A stretch of DNA of 51,637 nt from a virus: positions 1 through 51,637 of the IMG/VR virus record IMGVR_UViG_3300027759_000123, one strand, 5' to 3'. Shown one piece after another: positions 7,738 to 14,288 of the stretch. Under the pieces are notes generated by a model. It was not told the DNA's origin and did no database searches. It worked only from the letters and a program-made list of their open reading frames with translations. Position 1 is the stretch's first letter, and each line of letters begins with the position of its first letter. Position numbers and translations under genes: made by a program.

Positions 7738-8394
7738 ATGGCAAAATCAGCCGCAAAAGCCGTGGAATCCGCCACGCAAGGTTCTTTCACTTCTTTGAAA
7801 GACTCAGCCTTCCAACAAGCCGGTGCGCACCAGACCTTGGAGTCAGTCGCCCGCTTTGCTCTTACTCAGATTAAAGACTTCCCTAAAGAAGTCCCAGTCG
7901 AAGCTAAAGACCAACTGTATGAAGGTTATCGCATGAAGTTTAATGCGCTTCAGCCCGCTATTATGTATGCGGTTATCAACGATCACTACATTCGTGCCAC
8001 GCCTGAGCATATCAAGGCTGACAATGTAGAGAAGGTTGAAATTGGTATTCCATACGCTTACAGTTATTCCGCTCAGGAATTCGGTAAGTTGGCGAACACC
8101 AACCCCGCTCTCCACGCTCTTGTTAAAGAGATCAGGGAGAAGACTTCTACCTATTGCTCGAATCGACTGGGTGACTTGAAAAGAGCCGCCACGAAGATTC
8201 TGAATGAGGGTAAAGAGCGGAATCGTGGAGTCAATAAAGACTTTGCTGAATTTGTGGAAGCGTGGTTTAAAGATACCGCCCCTGACCGCCTAGTATCTGC
8301 GAAGAATCGTGGAGACAAGTCGGCTGACGACAAGCGGTTTGCTGAAGCTAAAGTCGCCTTCATGGTGAAGTGGAAACACTCCGAAGCTAAGTAA
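7738..8394 (+). CDS. Paralog 1 of a tandem duplicated phage protein family, unknown function
   Basis: ATG at 7738, behind TGGAGA, gives 218 residues. An upstream ATG at 7699 in the same frame lacks a ribosome site. The central ~120 residues ('LYEGYRM', 'YAVINDHYIRATPEHIK', 'VEKVEIGIPYAYSYS', 'QEFGKLANTNPALHAL', 'YCSNRLGDLKRA') are strongly similar to the next gene (8623-9228). The ends differ: an Ala/Lys-rich start and a basic helical C-terminus. The gene has its own leader and strong terminator, so it is probably highly and separately expressed. Abundant expression and a basic, soluble character would suit a DNA-binding or host-modifying protein, but no known domain is visible. Confidence 0.75.
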   Translation: MAKSAAKAVESATQGSFTSLKDSAFQQAGAHQTLESVARFALTQIKDFPKEVPVEAKDQLYEGYRMKFNALQPAIMYAVINDHYIRATPEHIKADNVEKVEIGIPYAYSYSAQEFGKLANTNPALHALVKEIREKTSTYCSNRLGDLKRAATKILNEGKERNRGVNKDFAEFVEAWFKDTAPDRLVSAKNRGDKSADDKRFAEAKVAFMVKWKHSEAK

Positions 8395-8406
8395 TTAGCT
8401 GACCGA

Positions 8407-8440
8407 CCCCGCAGATCGAAAGGTCTGCGGGGTTTTTTTT
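8407..8440 (+). terminator. Rho-independent terminator
   Basis: CCCCGCAGA pairs perfectly with TCTGCGGGG, extended by inner pairs to a GAAA tetraloop, and is followed by eight T. It lies 12 bases after paralog 1. This is among the strongest terminators in the window. Confidence 0.95.
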
Positions 8441-8445
8441 CGCCC

Positions 8446-8544
8446 GCTATTTTGAAACCAGTTATTTTCTGTCGCGCGCGGGAGTGCGTGCGTGGCGTGC
8501 GAAACCCTTAAATAGTGTCCCATCCCCCCGTGGAACTTTACTTA
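8446..8544 (+). promoter_or_regulatory. Leader repeat B (two stem-loops upstream of paralog 2)
   Basis: Second copy of the leader. It begins with a 22-base stretch (8446-8467) also found exactly at 19496-19517. Then come a GC-rich stem (8473-8479 with 8484-8490, loop GGGA), AAATAGTGTCCCA, a short CCAT/GTGG stem (8520-8533) and ACTTTACTTA. Compared with leader A the arms differ in sequence but still pair, which supports RNA structure. The gene start follows 78 bases later. Confidence 0.6.
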
Positions 8545-8622
8545 ACACCCCACATCTGTCAATATACATCATCGCTTAGCAGACAACTAGGCGATGTTTC
8601 ATTAACTCTATCGGAGGACATT

Positions 8623-9228
8623 ATGTCTACCATTACATCGTTGAAGGACTTGGGCTATAAACAAGCTCAAACAGGGGACAACTTAGACAACCAAGCAGAG
8701 TATGCCTTAGTGCATATTGCAGGGTTTCCAGAGGACACCCCAAGCGAAGCAAGGGAAATGCTTTATGAGGGTTATCGGTTGCGTCACAGCGAGAGGTATC
8801 CTGCCAAGGTCTATGCTGTGGTCAATGACCATTACATTCTTGCAACACCCGAGCATGTCAAAAATGCAAAGGTTGAAAAAATTGAGGTAGGTGTGGCTTA
8901 TGCCTTCGCTTACTCTAGCCAAGAATTTGGCAAGCTCAAGAACACTAACCCTGCATTGCATGGCATCATCAAGGTGATACGTGATGATGTGGCAGATTAC
9001 TGTTCTAACCGATTGGGTGACCTTAGACGTGCCTGCAAGAAAATACTTGCAAAACGCAACGGCAACACCACAACACGCACCACATTGGATTTTGCACAAT
9101 CAATGCTCAAAGCATTTGAAGCCCAAGAAAAATCTGTAAAGGTGAAACAGGCAAAGGGTGACACAACGGCGAACAGCGCCAAGTTCGCCCTTGCCGTAAA
9201 ATCCTTTTGGATGACATACAACAAATGA
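8623..9228 (+). CDS. Paralog 2 of the tandem duplicated phage protein family, unknown function
   Basis: ATG at 8623 follows CGGAGGAC and gives 201 residues. The core ('LYEGYRLRHSERYPAKVYAV', 'NDHYILATPEHVK', 'VEKIEVGVAYAFAYSS', 'QEFGKLKNTNPALHGI', 'YCSNRLGDLRRA') is colinear with paralog 1 at roughly half identity by eye; the N-terminal ~25 residues and C-terminal ~60 have diverged. Codon choice also differs (more A-rich), so the duplication is old or one copy was acquired separately. It has its own leader (B) and terminator (9242). Function unknown; no catalytic motif is seen. Confidence 0.75.
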   Translation: MSTITSLKDLGYKQAQTGDNLDNQAEYALVHIAGFPEDTPSEAREMLYEGYRLRHSERYPAKVYAVVNDHYILATPEHVKNAKVEKIEVGVAYAFAYSSQEFGKLKNTNPALHGIIKVIRDDVADYCSNRLGDLRRACKKILAKRNGNTTTRTTLDFAQSMLKAFEAQEKSVKVKQAKGDTTANSAKFALAVKSFWMTYNK

Positions 9229-9241
9229 TGTTGTGACCCGT

Positions 9242-9275
9242 GCCCCTGATCAGAAATGATCAGGGGCTTTTTTTT
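9242..9275 (+). terminator. Rho-independent terminator
   Basis: GCCCCTGATCA pairs perfectly with TGATCAGGGGC around a GAAA tetraloop and is followed by eight T. It lies 13 bases after paralog 2 and matches the style of the terminator after paralog 1. Confidence 0.95.
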
Positions 9276-9285
9276 CGCCTGTGCT

Positions 9286-9372
9286 TTTTGAAACCAGTTA
9301 TTTTTCGACGCGCGCGAGAGGGCGCGCAATGCGTGAACAAGGAGCTTAATTAGCGTCCCACGCATGCGTGGA
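9286..9372 (+). promoter_or_regulatory. Leader repeat C (orphan copy, no gene directly downstream)
   Basis: Third copy. It has TTTTGAAACCAGTTATTTTT, a perfect GCGCGC/GCGCGC stem (9310-9315 with 9322-9327), AATTAGCGTCCCAC and a perfect 14-base palindrome CCACGCATGCGTGG (9358-9371). Unlike copies A and B it is followed by over 600 bases without a gene, including the origin-like region. It could drive a non-coding or origin-priming transcript, or mark a lost third paralog. Confidence 0.55.
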
Positions 9373-9466
9373 ATTTGCTTTGCATCGCCTACCGTTCTCA
9401 GAACTGATAGAGCTGAAAATGTGGTTGCGTCATTTACCGTTTTCTTAAATGACAGGATTGGAGTTT

Positions 9467-9805
9467 TGTTCTATTTTTTCTAGAACAAAGTACTACGTAG
9501 TGTATTGAAATAGAACAGAAAAAGTGAGTATCCATGCGGGTTGCGAGCATTCTGTTCTAATGTTCTACGGTTTTGGCAGTGTATACCCTTTTTTGAGAAA
9601 AACTGAGAGAGCAAAGGCTTCTCAGCCAATGCAAAGAAAAATCGAAAAAAGAGGAGCATATACCCTTTTTTCGTAGAACATTAGAACATCTATATATTTA
9701 TTAAATAATTAATTAATAAAAACAACAACTTAGCTAACTTTGACCCCCCATTTCTTGTTCTATAAGCATAGTTTCAAAAGTAGAACAAACCAGAACATTA
9801 GAACA
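9467..9805. other. Candidate replication origin: cluster of TAGAACA/TGTTCTA heptamers with AT-rich core
   Basis: Within 340 bases there are ten exact copies of one heptamer: TGTTCTA at 9467, 9553, 9561 and 9756; TAGAACA at 9481, 9511, 9674, 9682, 9781 and 9799; plus a one-mismatch copy at 9791. Two doublets form a 17-bp perfect inverted repeat (9553-9569 with 9672-9688). Between and beside them are a 13-base direct repeat ending in six T (9582-9594, 9659-9671), a 10-bp palindrome (9492-9501) and a very AT-rich stretch (9689-9725). Iterons plus an AT-rich unwinding zone, in a gene-free gap before the replication genes, is the classical pattern of an origin. A multi-site repressor operator is the alternative. 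Confidence 0.6.
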
Positions 9806-9868
9806 AGATTCAGCGCCCCTCCCCACTGCCTCCAACTGCCGCCATAGATTACTTTTTTTATTAACAGC

Positions 9869-9897
9869 TTGACTCAAAGGTAAAGTTATGTTATACT
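9869..9897 (+). promoter_or_regulatory. Sigma70 promoter P1
   Basis: TTGACT, a 17-base spacer and TATACT: four or five of six matches in each box at ideal spacing. It is nearly identical to the promoter at 11740-11768, including the spacer. TTGAC and the partial GTAAA half-site overlap the -35 and could bind a regulator. It drives the genes from 10009. Confidence 0.85.
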
Positions 9898-9904
9898 GGA
9901 GTCT

Positions 9905-9958
9905 GGGTCGGGAAGTATGCAGTAAGCGACCCTAAATAGCATCCCACGCACCCGTGGG
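9905..9958 (+). promoter_or_regulatory. Tandem leader hairpins (element copy 4)
   Basis: Starting about 8 bases after the -10 box, GGGTCG (9905-9910) pairs with CGACCC (9927-9932). After CTAAATAGCAT, CCCACG (9943-9948) pairs with CGTGGG (9953-9958) around a CACC loop. Both hairpins would form at the very 5' end of the transcript. TTTTGTTTCAACCAA follows, as in copy 6. The gene starts at 10009. Confidence 0.65.
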
Positions 9959-10008
9959 TTTTGTTTCAACCAATCGGTGTCCTTTGCAGGAACCACAAGG
10001 AGATGGAA

Positions 10009-10344
10009 ATGATAGTATCGTTTATGACAGCATTACCTGTTAAGCAATTAGAGAAAGCCACAGGTAGCGATTGGATGAAGGCTATGCCTCGTTCAGTCCG
10101 CAAGACTTTGCGTCTTACTAAGTCCCGTCAACCCAATGTCAATACCCACGATGGCGTGGATGACTATTTGGCAGTTGATTGCCGCATCGACACATACCAC
10201 ACACAGAACCTTGAGTTCCTTGATCGTGAGTATGGCTTCGATGAGTTCGGTGACATCGACGACGAGCATGAAGGCTTGACCATCACCGAGTCTATGTCCG
10301 AGGTCGAGTCGTTCCAGTACTTGACTGGCTACGACATTCTCTAA
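10009..10344 (+). CDS. Unknown acidic protein (111 aa)
   Basis: The AAGGAG at 9999-10004 best serves the ATG at 10009; an in-frame ATG two codons earlier overlaps the ribosome site. The protein is basic at the front ('PRSVRKTLRLTKSRQP') and very acidic at the back (about residues 60-105, many D/E). It is the first gene after promoter P1. No family recognised. A basic/acidic split can occur in DNA mimics or small chaperones, but nothing here allows a function. Confidence 0.6.
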   Translation: MIVSFMTALPVKQLEKATGSDWMKAMPRSVRKTLRLTKSRQPNVNTHDGVDDYLAVDCRIDTYHTQNLEFLDREYGFDEFGDIDDEHEGLTITESMSEVESFQYLTGYDIL

Positions 10345-10362
10345 TCACATTTGCAACTAAGC

Positions 10363-10380
10363 ACCCACGGCAACGTGGGT
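10363..10380 (+). promoter_or_regulatory. Leader hairpin (element copy 5)
   Basis: ACCCACG-GCAA-CGTGGGT: perfect 7-bp stem with a GNRA tetraloop, between the stop at 10344 and the ribosome site of the gene at 10400. No T-run follows, so it is unlikely to terminate. Same arms as the other copies, but without the AAATAG prefix. Confidence 0.6.
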
Positions 10381-10399
10381 CATCAATCAGGAGATCATT

Positions 10400-10648
10400 A
10401 TGGGAAAAGTTAAGGTTCAGTACGCACCGCTCGACTTCGCGCCTGAGCAGGAACAACAACAGGAGAAGGCAGTACGCAGTATGTTTCTGCTGTTGTGCAA
10501 CGGCAAACCCTTGGCGTTGTATGACCATCGGGACACTGCCGACTACGAGATGCACATCTGCATACAAGGCGACATGCACGAGGGTACAGAGAACAAGTAC
10601 CGCATCAAGACCATGGGCGTAGTCACCCACTCATACGAGGAGAACTAA
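10400..10648 (+). CDS. Unknown protein (82 aa)
   Basis: ATG at 10400 behind CAGGAGATCATT. The 82-residue product has a Glu/Gln-rich helix (PEQEQQQEKAV) followed by beta-like segments ('SMFLLLCNGKPLALYDHRDT', 'YEMHICIQGD', 'YRIKTMGVVTHSY'). I do not recognise it. It is the second gene of the P1 operon, 2 bases before the next start. Confidence 0.55.
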   Translation: MGKVKVQYAPLDFAPEQEQQQEKAVRSMFLLLCNGKPLALYDHRDTADYEMHICIQGDMHEGTENKYRIKTMGVVTHSYEEN

Positions 10649-10650
10649 TC

Positions 10651-10887
10651 ATGCACTGGAACTATCGCATCGTAAACACAAAGACAGAGAACGGTGGTGA
10701 AGATTGGTTCTGTCTCCAAGAAGTTTATTACAACAAGGACAACACCCCTTACGCCTACTGTAACCCAAGCACAGGCTCAGAGACCATGGAGTCCCTCAAG
10801 GATGTATGGCACATGATCAATGAGGCAATCACTTTGCCTCCATTGCAGGAAGAAGACTTTGTGAAGTATCAGGAGGATGAAGAATGA
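10651..10887 (+). CDS. Small 'HWNYRI' family phage protein, unknown function
   Basis: The 78-residue product starts MHWNYRIVNTK and continues with a 'CLQEVYYNKDNTPYAYC' strand pair and a C-terminal helix ending in acidic residues. The 'WNYR...EVYYD..G' layout resembles a family of short proteins common in phages and bacteria with no known activity. The start follows two bases after the upstream stop, and the stop overlaps the next start (ATGA). Confidence 0.6.
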   Translation: MHWNYRIVNTKTENGGEDWFCLQEVYYNKDNTPYAYCNPSTGSETMESLKDVWHMINEAITLPPLQEEDFVKYQEDEE

Positions 10888-11081
10888 CCCCCGAGGAGTT
10901 TCATTTGTCTTTGGAGAAAGATGAGGTGTTGCGACAGGCGTACGAGGCATTGATCACCATATCTCGTGTCTTGCGTAGAGCCGAGGGGACTATGCGTAGT
11001 CCCGCCAAATACATAGCGTCAGCACAAGACAAGGCACAGATAGCTATGACTGCCATAACAGAAGTATTGGAGAAACCATGA
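10884..11081 (+). CDS. Unknown helical protein (65 aa)
   Basis: Coupled by an ATGA overlap at both ends (10884-10887 and 11078-11081). The 65-residue protein is nearly all alpha-helical ('EEFHLSLEKDEVLRQAYEAL', 'DKAQIAMTAITEVLEKP'). No motif. Coupling suggests equimolar synthesis with its neighbours. Confidence 0.55.
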   Translation: MTPEEFHLSLEKDEVLRQAYEALITISRVLRRAEGTMRSPAKYIASAQDKAQIAMTAITEVLEKP

Positions 11082-11290
11082 AAAGCTACAAACCCCATTG
11101 CCGTAACTGCGATGAACAGTACTCCACGGAACGGTGGAAGCTTGGTTACAAGCATTGCATGCCATGTGGGGAGAAACTCTCGCATGACGCAGTGCGCACC
11201 GTTGTGCCTATGCACAAGAGCAACTACATGATGATCACCGACATGGCTGATCTCAAGGGTATCAACAACAAGGGTGGGTTACACCGCTGA
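11078..11290 (+). CDS. Small zinc-ribbon-like protein (70 aa)
   Basis: Two CxxC pairs, 'CRNC' (residues 8-11) and 'CMPC' (27-30), 15 residues apart, with basic residues between them, form a typical zinc ribbon. The C-terminal half is a short tail. Such ribbons in phage early genes bind nucleic acid or host RNA polymerase; which applies here is unknown. Confidence 0.6.
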   Translation: MKSYKPHCRNCDEQYSTERWKLGYKHCMPCGEKLSHDAVRTVVPMHKSNYMMITDMADLKGINNKGGLHR

Positions 11291-11315
11291 TATGTGGAGA
11301 AAGAAGGAGATTCAA

Positions 11316-11717
11316 ATGGGATATAGATCAGATGTGGCGTACACGATTCGGTTCACCGATGACCACGACACCAACAACGAGCAATCGTTCTACACATTCT
11401 TATTGGAGGCAAAGGCTAACCCCAACTGCCAGATAGCGTTATCAGAGGTGGAGATCGACCATAAGAAACAGATGTTCACCTTTAGTGCGCATGACGTGAA
11501 GTGGTACGACAGTTACCCCGATGTGGCTAGCCATGAGACGTTGGTACACCTAGCGGAAGATTGGTCTTGTCAAGTGAGTGAGGGGAAACTTCATTGCAAG
11601 ATAGGTGTTGTGTTCCTGCGTGTAGGGGAAGACTCAAACGACATAGAGGAACGAACCGCTGGAGACTATGGTTACCACTGGATACAGATCGAGAGAAAAA
11701 TTCATACAGACTGGTAA
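11316..11717 (+). CDS. 'MGYRSDVAY' phage family protein, unknown function
   Basis: ATG at 11316 behind AAGGAGATTCAA gives 133 residues beginning MGYRSDVAYTIRF, an opening shared by a widespread plasmid/phage protein family of unknown role. Alternating strands and helices ('MFTFSAHDVKWYDSYPDV', 'HCKIGVVFLRVGED', 'YHWIQIERKI') suggest a compact alpha/beta fold. An upstream in-frame start at 11274 overlaps the previous gene and has no ribosome site. Confidence 0.6.
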   Translation: MGYRSDVAYTIRFTDDHDTNNEQSFYTFLLEAKANPNCQIALSEVEIDHKKQMFTFSAHDVKWYDSYPDVASHETLVHLAEDWSCQVSEGKLHCKIGVVFLRVGEDSNDIEERTAGDYGYHWIQIERKIHTDW

Positions 11718-11739
11718 TAAAAAAACTTGAGTAAACCCC

Positions 11740-11768
11740 TTGACTCAAAGGTCAAGTTGTGTTATACT
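11740..11768 (+). promoter_or_regulatory. Sigma70 promoter P2 with operator-like inverted repeat
   Basis: TTGACT, 17 bases, TATACT, matching P1 almost base for base across box and spacer. CTTGAC-TCAAAG-GTCAAG is a perfect 6-bp inverted repeat overlapping the -35, so a dimeric regulator could control this promoter. It precedes the DUF3150/AAA/VWA genes. Confidence 0.85.
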
Positions 11769-11775
11769 TATAGCT

Positions 11776-11829
11776 AGTGGGGAGAGCAGACTGACAGCCC
11801 CACTGTTTAGAGACCCACGTATCAGTGGG
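11776..11829 (+). promoter_or_regulatory. Tandem leader hairpins (element copy 6)
   Basis: AGTGGGG (11776-11782) pairs with CCCCACT (11798-11804), then CCCAC (11814-11818) with GTGGG (11825-11829). The first hairpin begins about 8 bases after the -10 box, as in copy 4. The hairpin sequences differ from copy 4, but the two-hairpin layout is the same. Confidence 0.65.
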
Positions 11830-11856
11830 ATTTGTTTTCAACCAAAGGAGAGAGTT

Positions 11857-12771
11857 ATGGAATTACATAAACCCGATCACCTCATCAGCCTTGCCTCATC
11901 AGCAGTCCTCGTGAGCGTGGATGTCAATGTATGGTCAGCGACGAAGCAAGACCGAGTCATCAGCAATGAAGTTACTGCATCAAAGAATGCAGACAAGAGC
12001 GCGGGGCGCTACGTCAAGAACCTTTTGGCAGATCACCCACGTCACAAGGCGATCGTCAACTATCGTCAGACTATCTATAACTGGGTCAAGCGCAGGACTT
12101 ATAGATGGAACAACTCGCAGGACTTGTTGCCGTCTGTGGATATGCCCAAGTTCAAGCAAGAGTATCACGGTCATCAGGCGGCATTCAATACGTTGCTTGG
12201 CGACTTCATCCTTGCCTACGATAGCATTGTCTCGGACATGGCGTTCAAGCAAGGCGATATGTTCGACCGCAATGACTACCCCGCTAAAGAGCAACTGGTA
12301 TCTAAGTTTGGCGTCCAACTCTTTGTGTCGGAAGTTCCCATGTCGGATTTCAGATGTGGCATAGCGTCAGACATCGCAGAGGATTTATTTGCCACATACA
12401 GTCAACAGGCTCAGGAAATAGTGTCTCACGTGATGGTGGAACAGCAATCAAGGTTCATCGAAGTTATGAAATCGATCAGCCATTGCTGTGGCGTTGACGA
12501 TGTTGGCATTGACGACAACACAGGAGAAACTAGAACGAAGAAACGTAAAATCTACGACACGACCATATTGAAAGCCAAAGAGATGTGCGATACATTCAAG
12601 GGCTTCAATCTAAGCGGTGATCCCCAGCTCGAAGAAGCGCGGGCATCATTGGAGAGAGCATTGAGTGGTGTAACGGCAGAGGACATTCGTGAGTCCGATG
12701 CGGTGCGTCACGCAGTGAAGGAGGACATTGACGACATCCTCGGTAAATTTAGTTCGTTCAAGTGCGTGTGA
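11857..12771 (+). CDS. DUF3150-like protein, partner of the AAA/VWA module
   Basis: ATG at 11857 behind AAAGGAGAGAGTT gives 304 residues; an earlier in-frame start would lie in the promoter. The protein is mostly helical: 'LVSVDVNVWSATKQDR' near the start, a central 'QRLF'-like region ('FKQEYHGHQAAFNTLL', 'VSKFGVQLFVSEVPM'), and a C-terminal acidic helix. The opening strand and the position just before a MoxR-like ATPase match DUF3150 proteins that accompany such ATPases in phages and bacteria. No enzymatic motif is seen; it may be a substrate adaptor. Confidence 0.6.
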   Translation: MELHKPDHLISLASSAVLVSVDVNVWSATKQDRVISNEVTASKNADKSAGRYVKNLLADHPRHKAIVNYRQTIYNWVKRRTYRWNNSQDLLPSVDMPKFKQEYHGHQAAFNTLLGDFILAYDSIVSDMAFKQGDMFDRNDYPAKEQLVSKFGVQLFVSEVPMSDFRCGIASDIAEDLFATYSQQAQEIVSHVMVEQQSRFIEVMKSISHCCGVDDVGIDDNTGETRTKKRKIYDTTILKAKEMCDTFKGFNLSGDPQLEEARASLERALSGVTAEDIRESDAVRHAVKEDIDDILGKFSSFKCV

Positions 12772-12825
12772 AAAGCGGCAAGAAGTACATTATCAGTTCA
12801 ACCTCAGTAAAGAAAGTAATCAATC

Positions 12826-13968
12826 ATGGCAAAAGTACAAACAGTCGAAACAGTTTCAATCAACGAACTGCGCAGAATCATTCCCCTAATAGCTTCAGAG
12901 ATCACGCCTGTCATACAGTCCGAACCTGGCTGTGGCAAGACCTCCCTGTTAGCTATGATGGCAGAAGATAGTGGTGACAAGTGGCGCAGTCCTGCCGATG
13001 GCGTCAACATCGAAGGCGACAAGTACGACTACATCTACATCGACTGCCCTGTCAAAGATATGTCAGACATTGGCATGACTATCCCCAACCATGCGACTCA
13101 GACACTTGAGTATTATGTGTCCTCGCTCTTCAACTTGAATAGTCCAAAGCCTAAGCGTATCCTAGCTGACGAGTTCATGAAGTCACCTAAGCTTCTGCAA
13201 GTTATCTTCACTAGGTTGTTTCTTGAGCGAATGGTAGGTGACAAGCCACTGCCCAGTGGGTCACAAATCTTTGCAACATCGAACAATGCGGGTGATGGCG
13301 TGGGTGACTCCATGCTTGCTCACGCAGGTAATCGTGTTTGCATCATGCGCATGGCAAAGCCAAGTGTTAACGAGTGGCTCGAGTGGGCAGGTCAGACAGT
13401 GACAGTCGGTGACAAGGTACAGGCTCGTGTGTCACGTGTGATTCGTGCGGCAGTTGCCATGTTCCCTCGTTGCTTGGCGTCGTACACCACAGGCGATCAG
13501 AACGATAACCCATACATCTTCAAACCATCTATGAGTTCCTTATCGTTTGTGTCTCCTCGCTCGTTGGCAAAGGCGAATGTGATCGTGAACAATCGTGATG
13601 CGATCGGTGAGAACGGCACGAAGGTAGCACTAGCGGGTACTGTCGGTGCATCATTTGCGGCAGACATGGCGGCATTCATATCAATGGAGAAATCATTGAT
13701 CGATGTGAAGGACATCGTCAAGTCTCCCGAGAGCATACCCATGCCCACTGACATCAGTGCGCAGTTGATGATCATGTTTCAAGCAGTAGATGTATTGGAG
13801 ACACAAGATCAGTTGACTAAGTTCATGATGTTCGTTGAGCGTATTCCCTCATCCGAGGTACAAGGCGTGTTCTTCACAATGATGATGCGCAATACCAAGT
13901 CCATTCGCTTGGCTCGCAACAATGCCAAGATTGCTGAGTGGGCGAAGAACAATCACGAGTTGTTCTAA
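12826..13968 (+). CDS. MoxR/CobS-like AAA+ ATPase
   Basis: The 380-residue protein has Walker A 'EPGCGKTS' (33-40), Walker B 'RILADEF' (111-117), a sensor-1-like 'ATSNN' (150-154), and an 'AGNRVC' segment (about 167-172) whose Arg could be the finger. MoxR/CobS ATPases drive metal insertion or protein remodelling with a VWA partner, and a VWA gene follows 320 bases later. The start has only a weak ribosome site (AAAGAAAG). The C-terminal third is helical without a named domain. Confidence 0.85.
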   Translation: MAKVQTVETVSINELRRIIPLIASEITPVIQSEPGCGKTSLLAMMAEDSGDKWRSPADGVNIEGDKYDYIYIDCPVKDMSDIGMTIPNHATQTLEYYVSSLFNLNSPKPKRILADEFMKSPKLLQVIFTRLFLERMVGDKPLPSGSQIFATSNNAGDGVGDSMLAHAGNRVCIMRMAKPSVNEWLEWAGQTVTVGDKVQARVSRVIRAAVAMFPRCLASYTTGDQNDNPYIFKPSMSSLSFVSPRSLAKANVIVNNRDAIGENGTKVALAGTVGASFAADMAAFISMEKSLIDVKDIVKSPESIPMPTDISAQLMIMFQAVDVLETQDQLTKFMMFVERIPSSEVQGVFFTMMMRNTKSIRLARNNAKIAEWAKNNHELF

Positions 13969-13976
13969 AACTTCAT

Positions 13977-13992
13977 CCCACGATGCCGTGGG
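13977..13992 (+). promoter_or_regulatory. Leader hairpin (element copy 7)
   Basis: CCCACG-ATGC-CGTGGG, a 6-bp perfect stem 9 bases after the ATPase stop, followed by TCTTTATTTTCAGG and the ribosome site of the next gene. The T-rich stretch is interrupted, so termination would be partial at most. Confidence 0.6.
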
Positions 13993-14013
13993 TCTTTATT
14001 TTCAGGAGGTTCT

Positions 14014-14199
14014 ATGACATTCAGTATGGCTGAGATGTTTCTATTAGTGTGGGCGGTTGTAGCCACGTTGGGCTATGGCTATCTGCATGGAGAGTTACGC
14101 AAGCATCGTGAGGTGACTTGCGACTTGTTGGTCAAGATTGCCAAGGGCAAGATCAAAGTGATCGAGACCGATGAGTTCATTGAGTTCAAGGAGGTGTGA
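14014..14199 (+). CDS. Small single-TM membrane protein (61 aa)
   Basis: ATG at 14014 behind CAGGAGGTTCT, a near-perfect ribosome site. Residues ~5-25 (AEMFLLVWAVVATLGYGYLHG) are hydrophobic; the rest is charged and would face the cytoplasm. It lies between the AAA and VWA genes, so a membrane anchor for that module is possible but unproven. Confidence 0.6.
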   Translation: MTFSMAEMFLLVWAVVATLGYGYLHGELRKHREVTCDLLVKIAKGKIKVIETDEFIEFKEV

Positions 14200-14288
14200 T
14201 GTTAACTAGATATGAGAAGTTCGAGAGAGTAGTGTTGCTGTTAGCAATGATTGTTTTAATGTTAGATCTTTTATATTGGAGACCATGA
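14199..14288 (+). CDS. Micro-membrane protein (29 aa), tentative
   Basis: ATG at 14199 overlaps the upstream stop by one base (TGATG) behind AAGGAGG. The 29-residue product is a short basic head (MLTRYEKFERV) plus a single hydrophobic helix (VLLLAMIVLMLDLLYW). The stop overlaps the next start. Its length and lack of known homologs keep confidence low, but coupling on both sides and the ribosome site favour translation. Confidence 0.4.
   Translation: MLTRYEKFERVVLLLAMIVLMLDLLYWRP

Larger units (their letters stand above)
9806..10008 (+). other. Gene-free stretch with promoter and leader
   Basis: Together with 9276-9466 this completes a ~780-base gap without a gene (9229-10008). It holds a C-rich tract (9815-9842), a short T-rich tract, the sigma70 promoter at 9869-9897 and the two leader hairpins at 9905-9958. 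In 9373-9466 I see only a near-palindromic CATTTACCG/AAATG area and nothing I can name. Confidence 0.5.

Noticed and set aside
9467-9805. CRISPR-like repeats
   Set aside because: The heptamers are short, in both orientations, and irregularly spaced, without spacers; they fit an origin or operator instead.
12762-12971. Short frame between the DUF3150 and AAA genes
   Set aside because: It overlaps the start of the AAA gene out of frame and its composition (basic, low complexity) is not protein-like.
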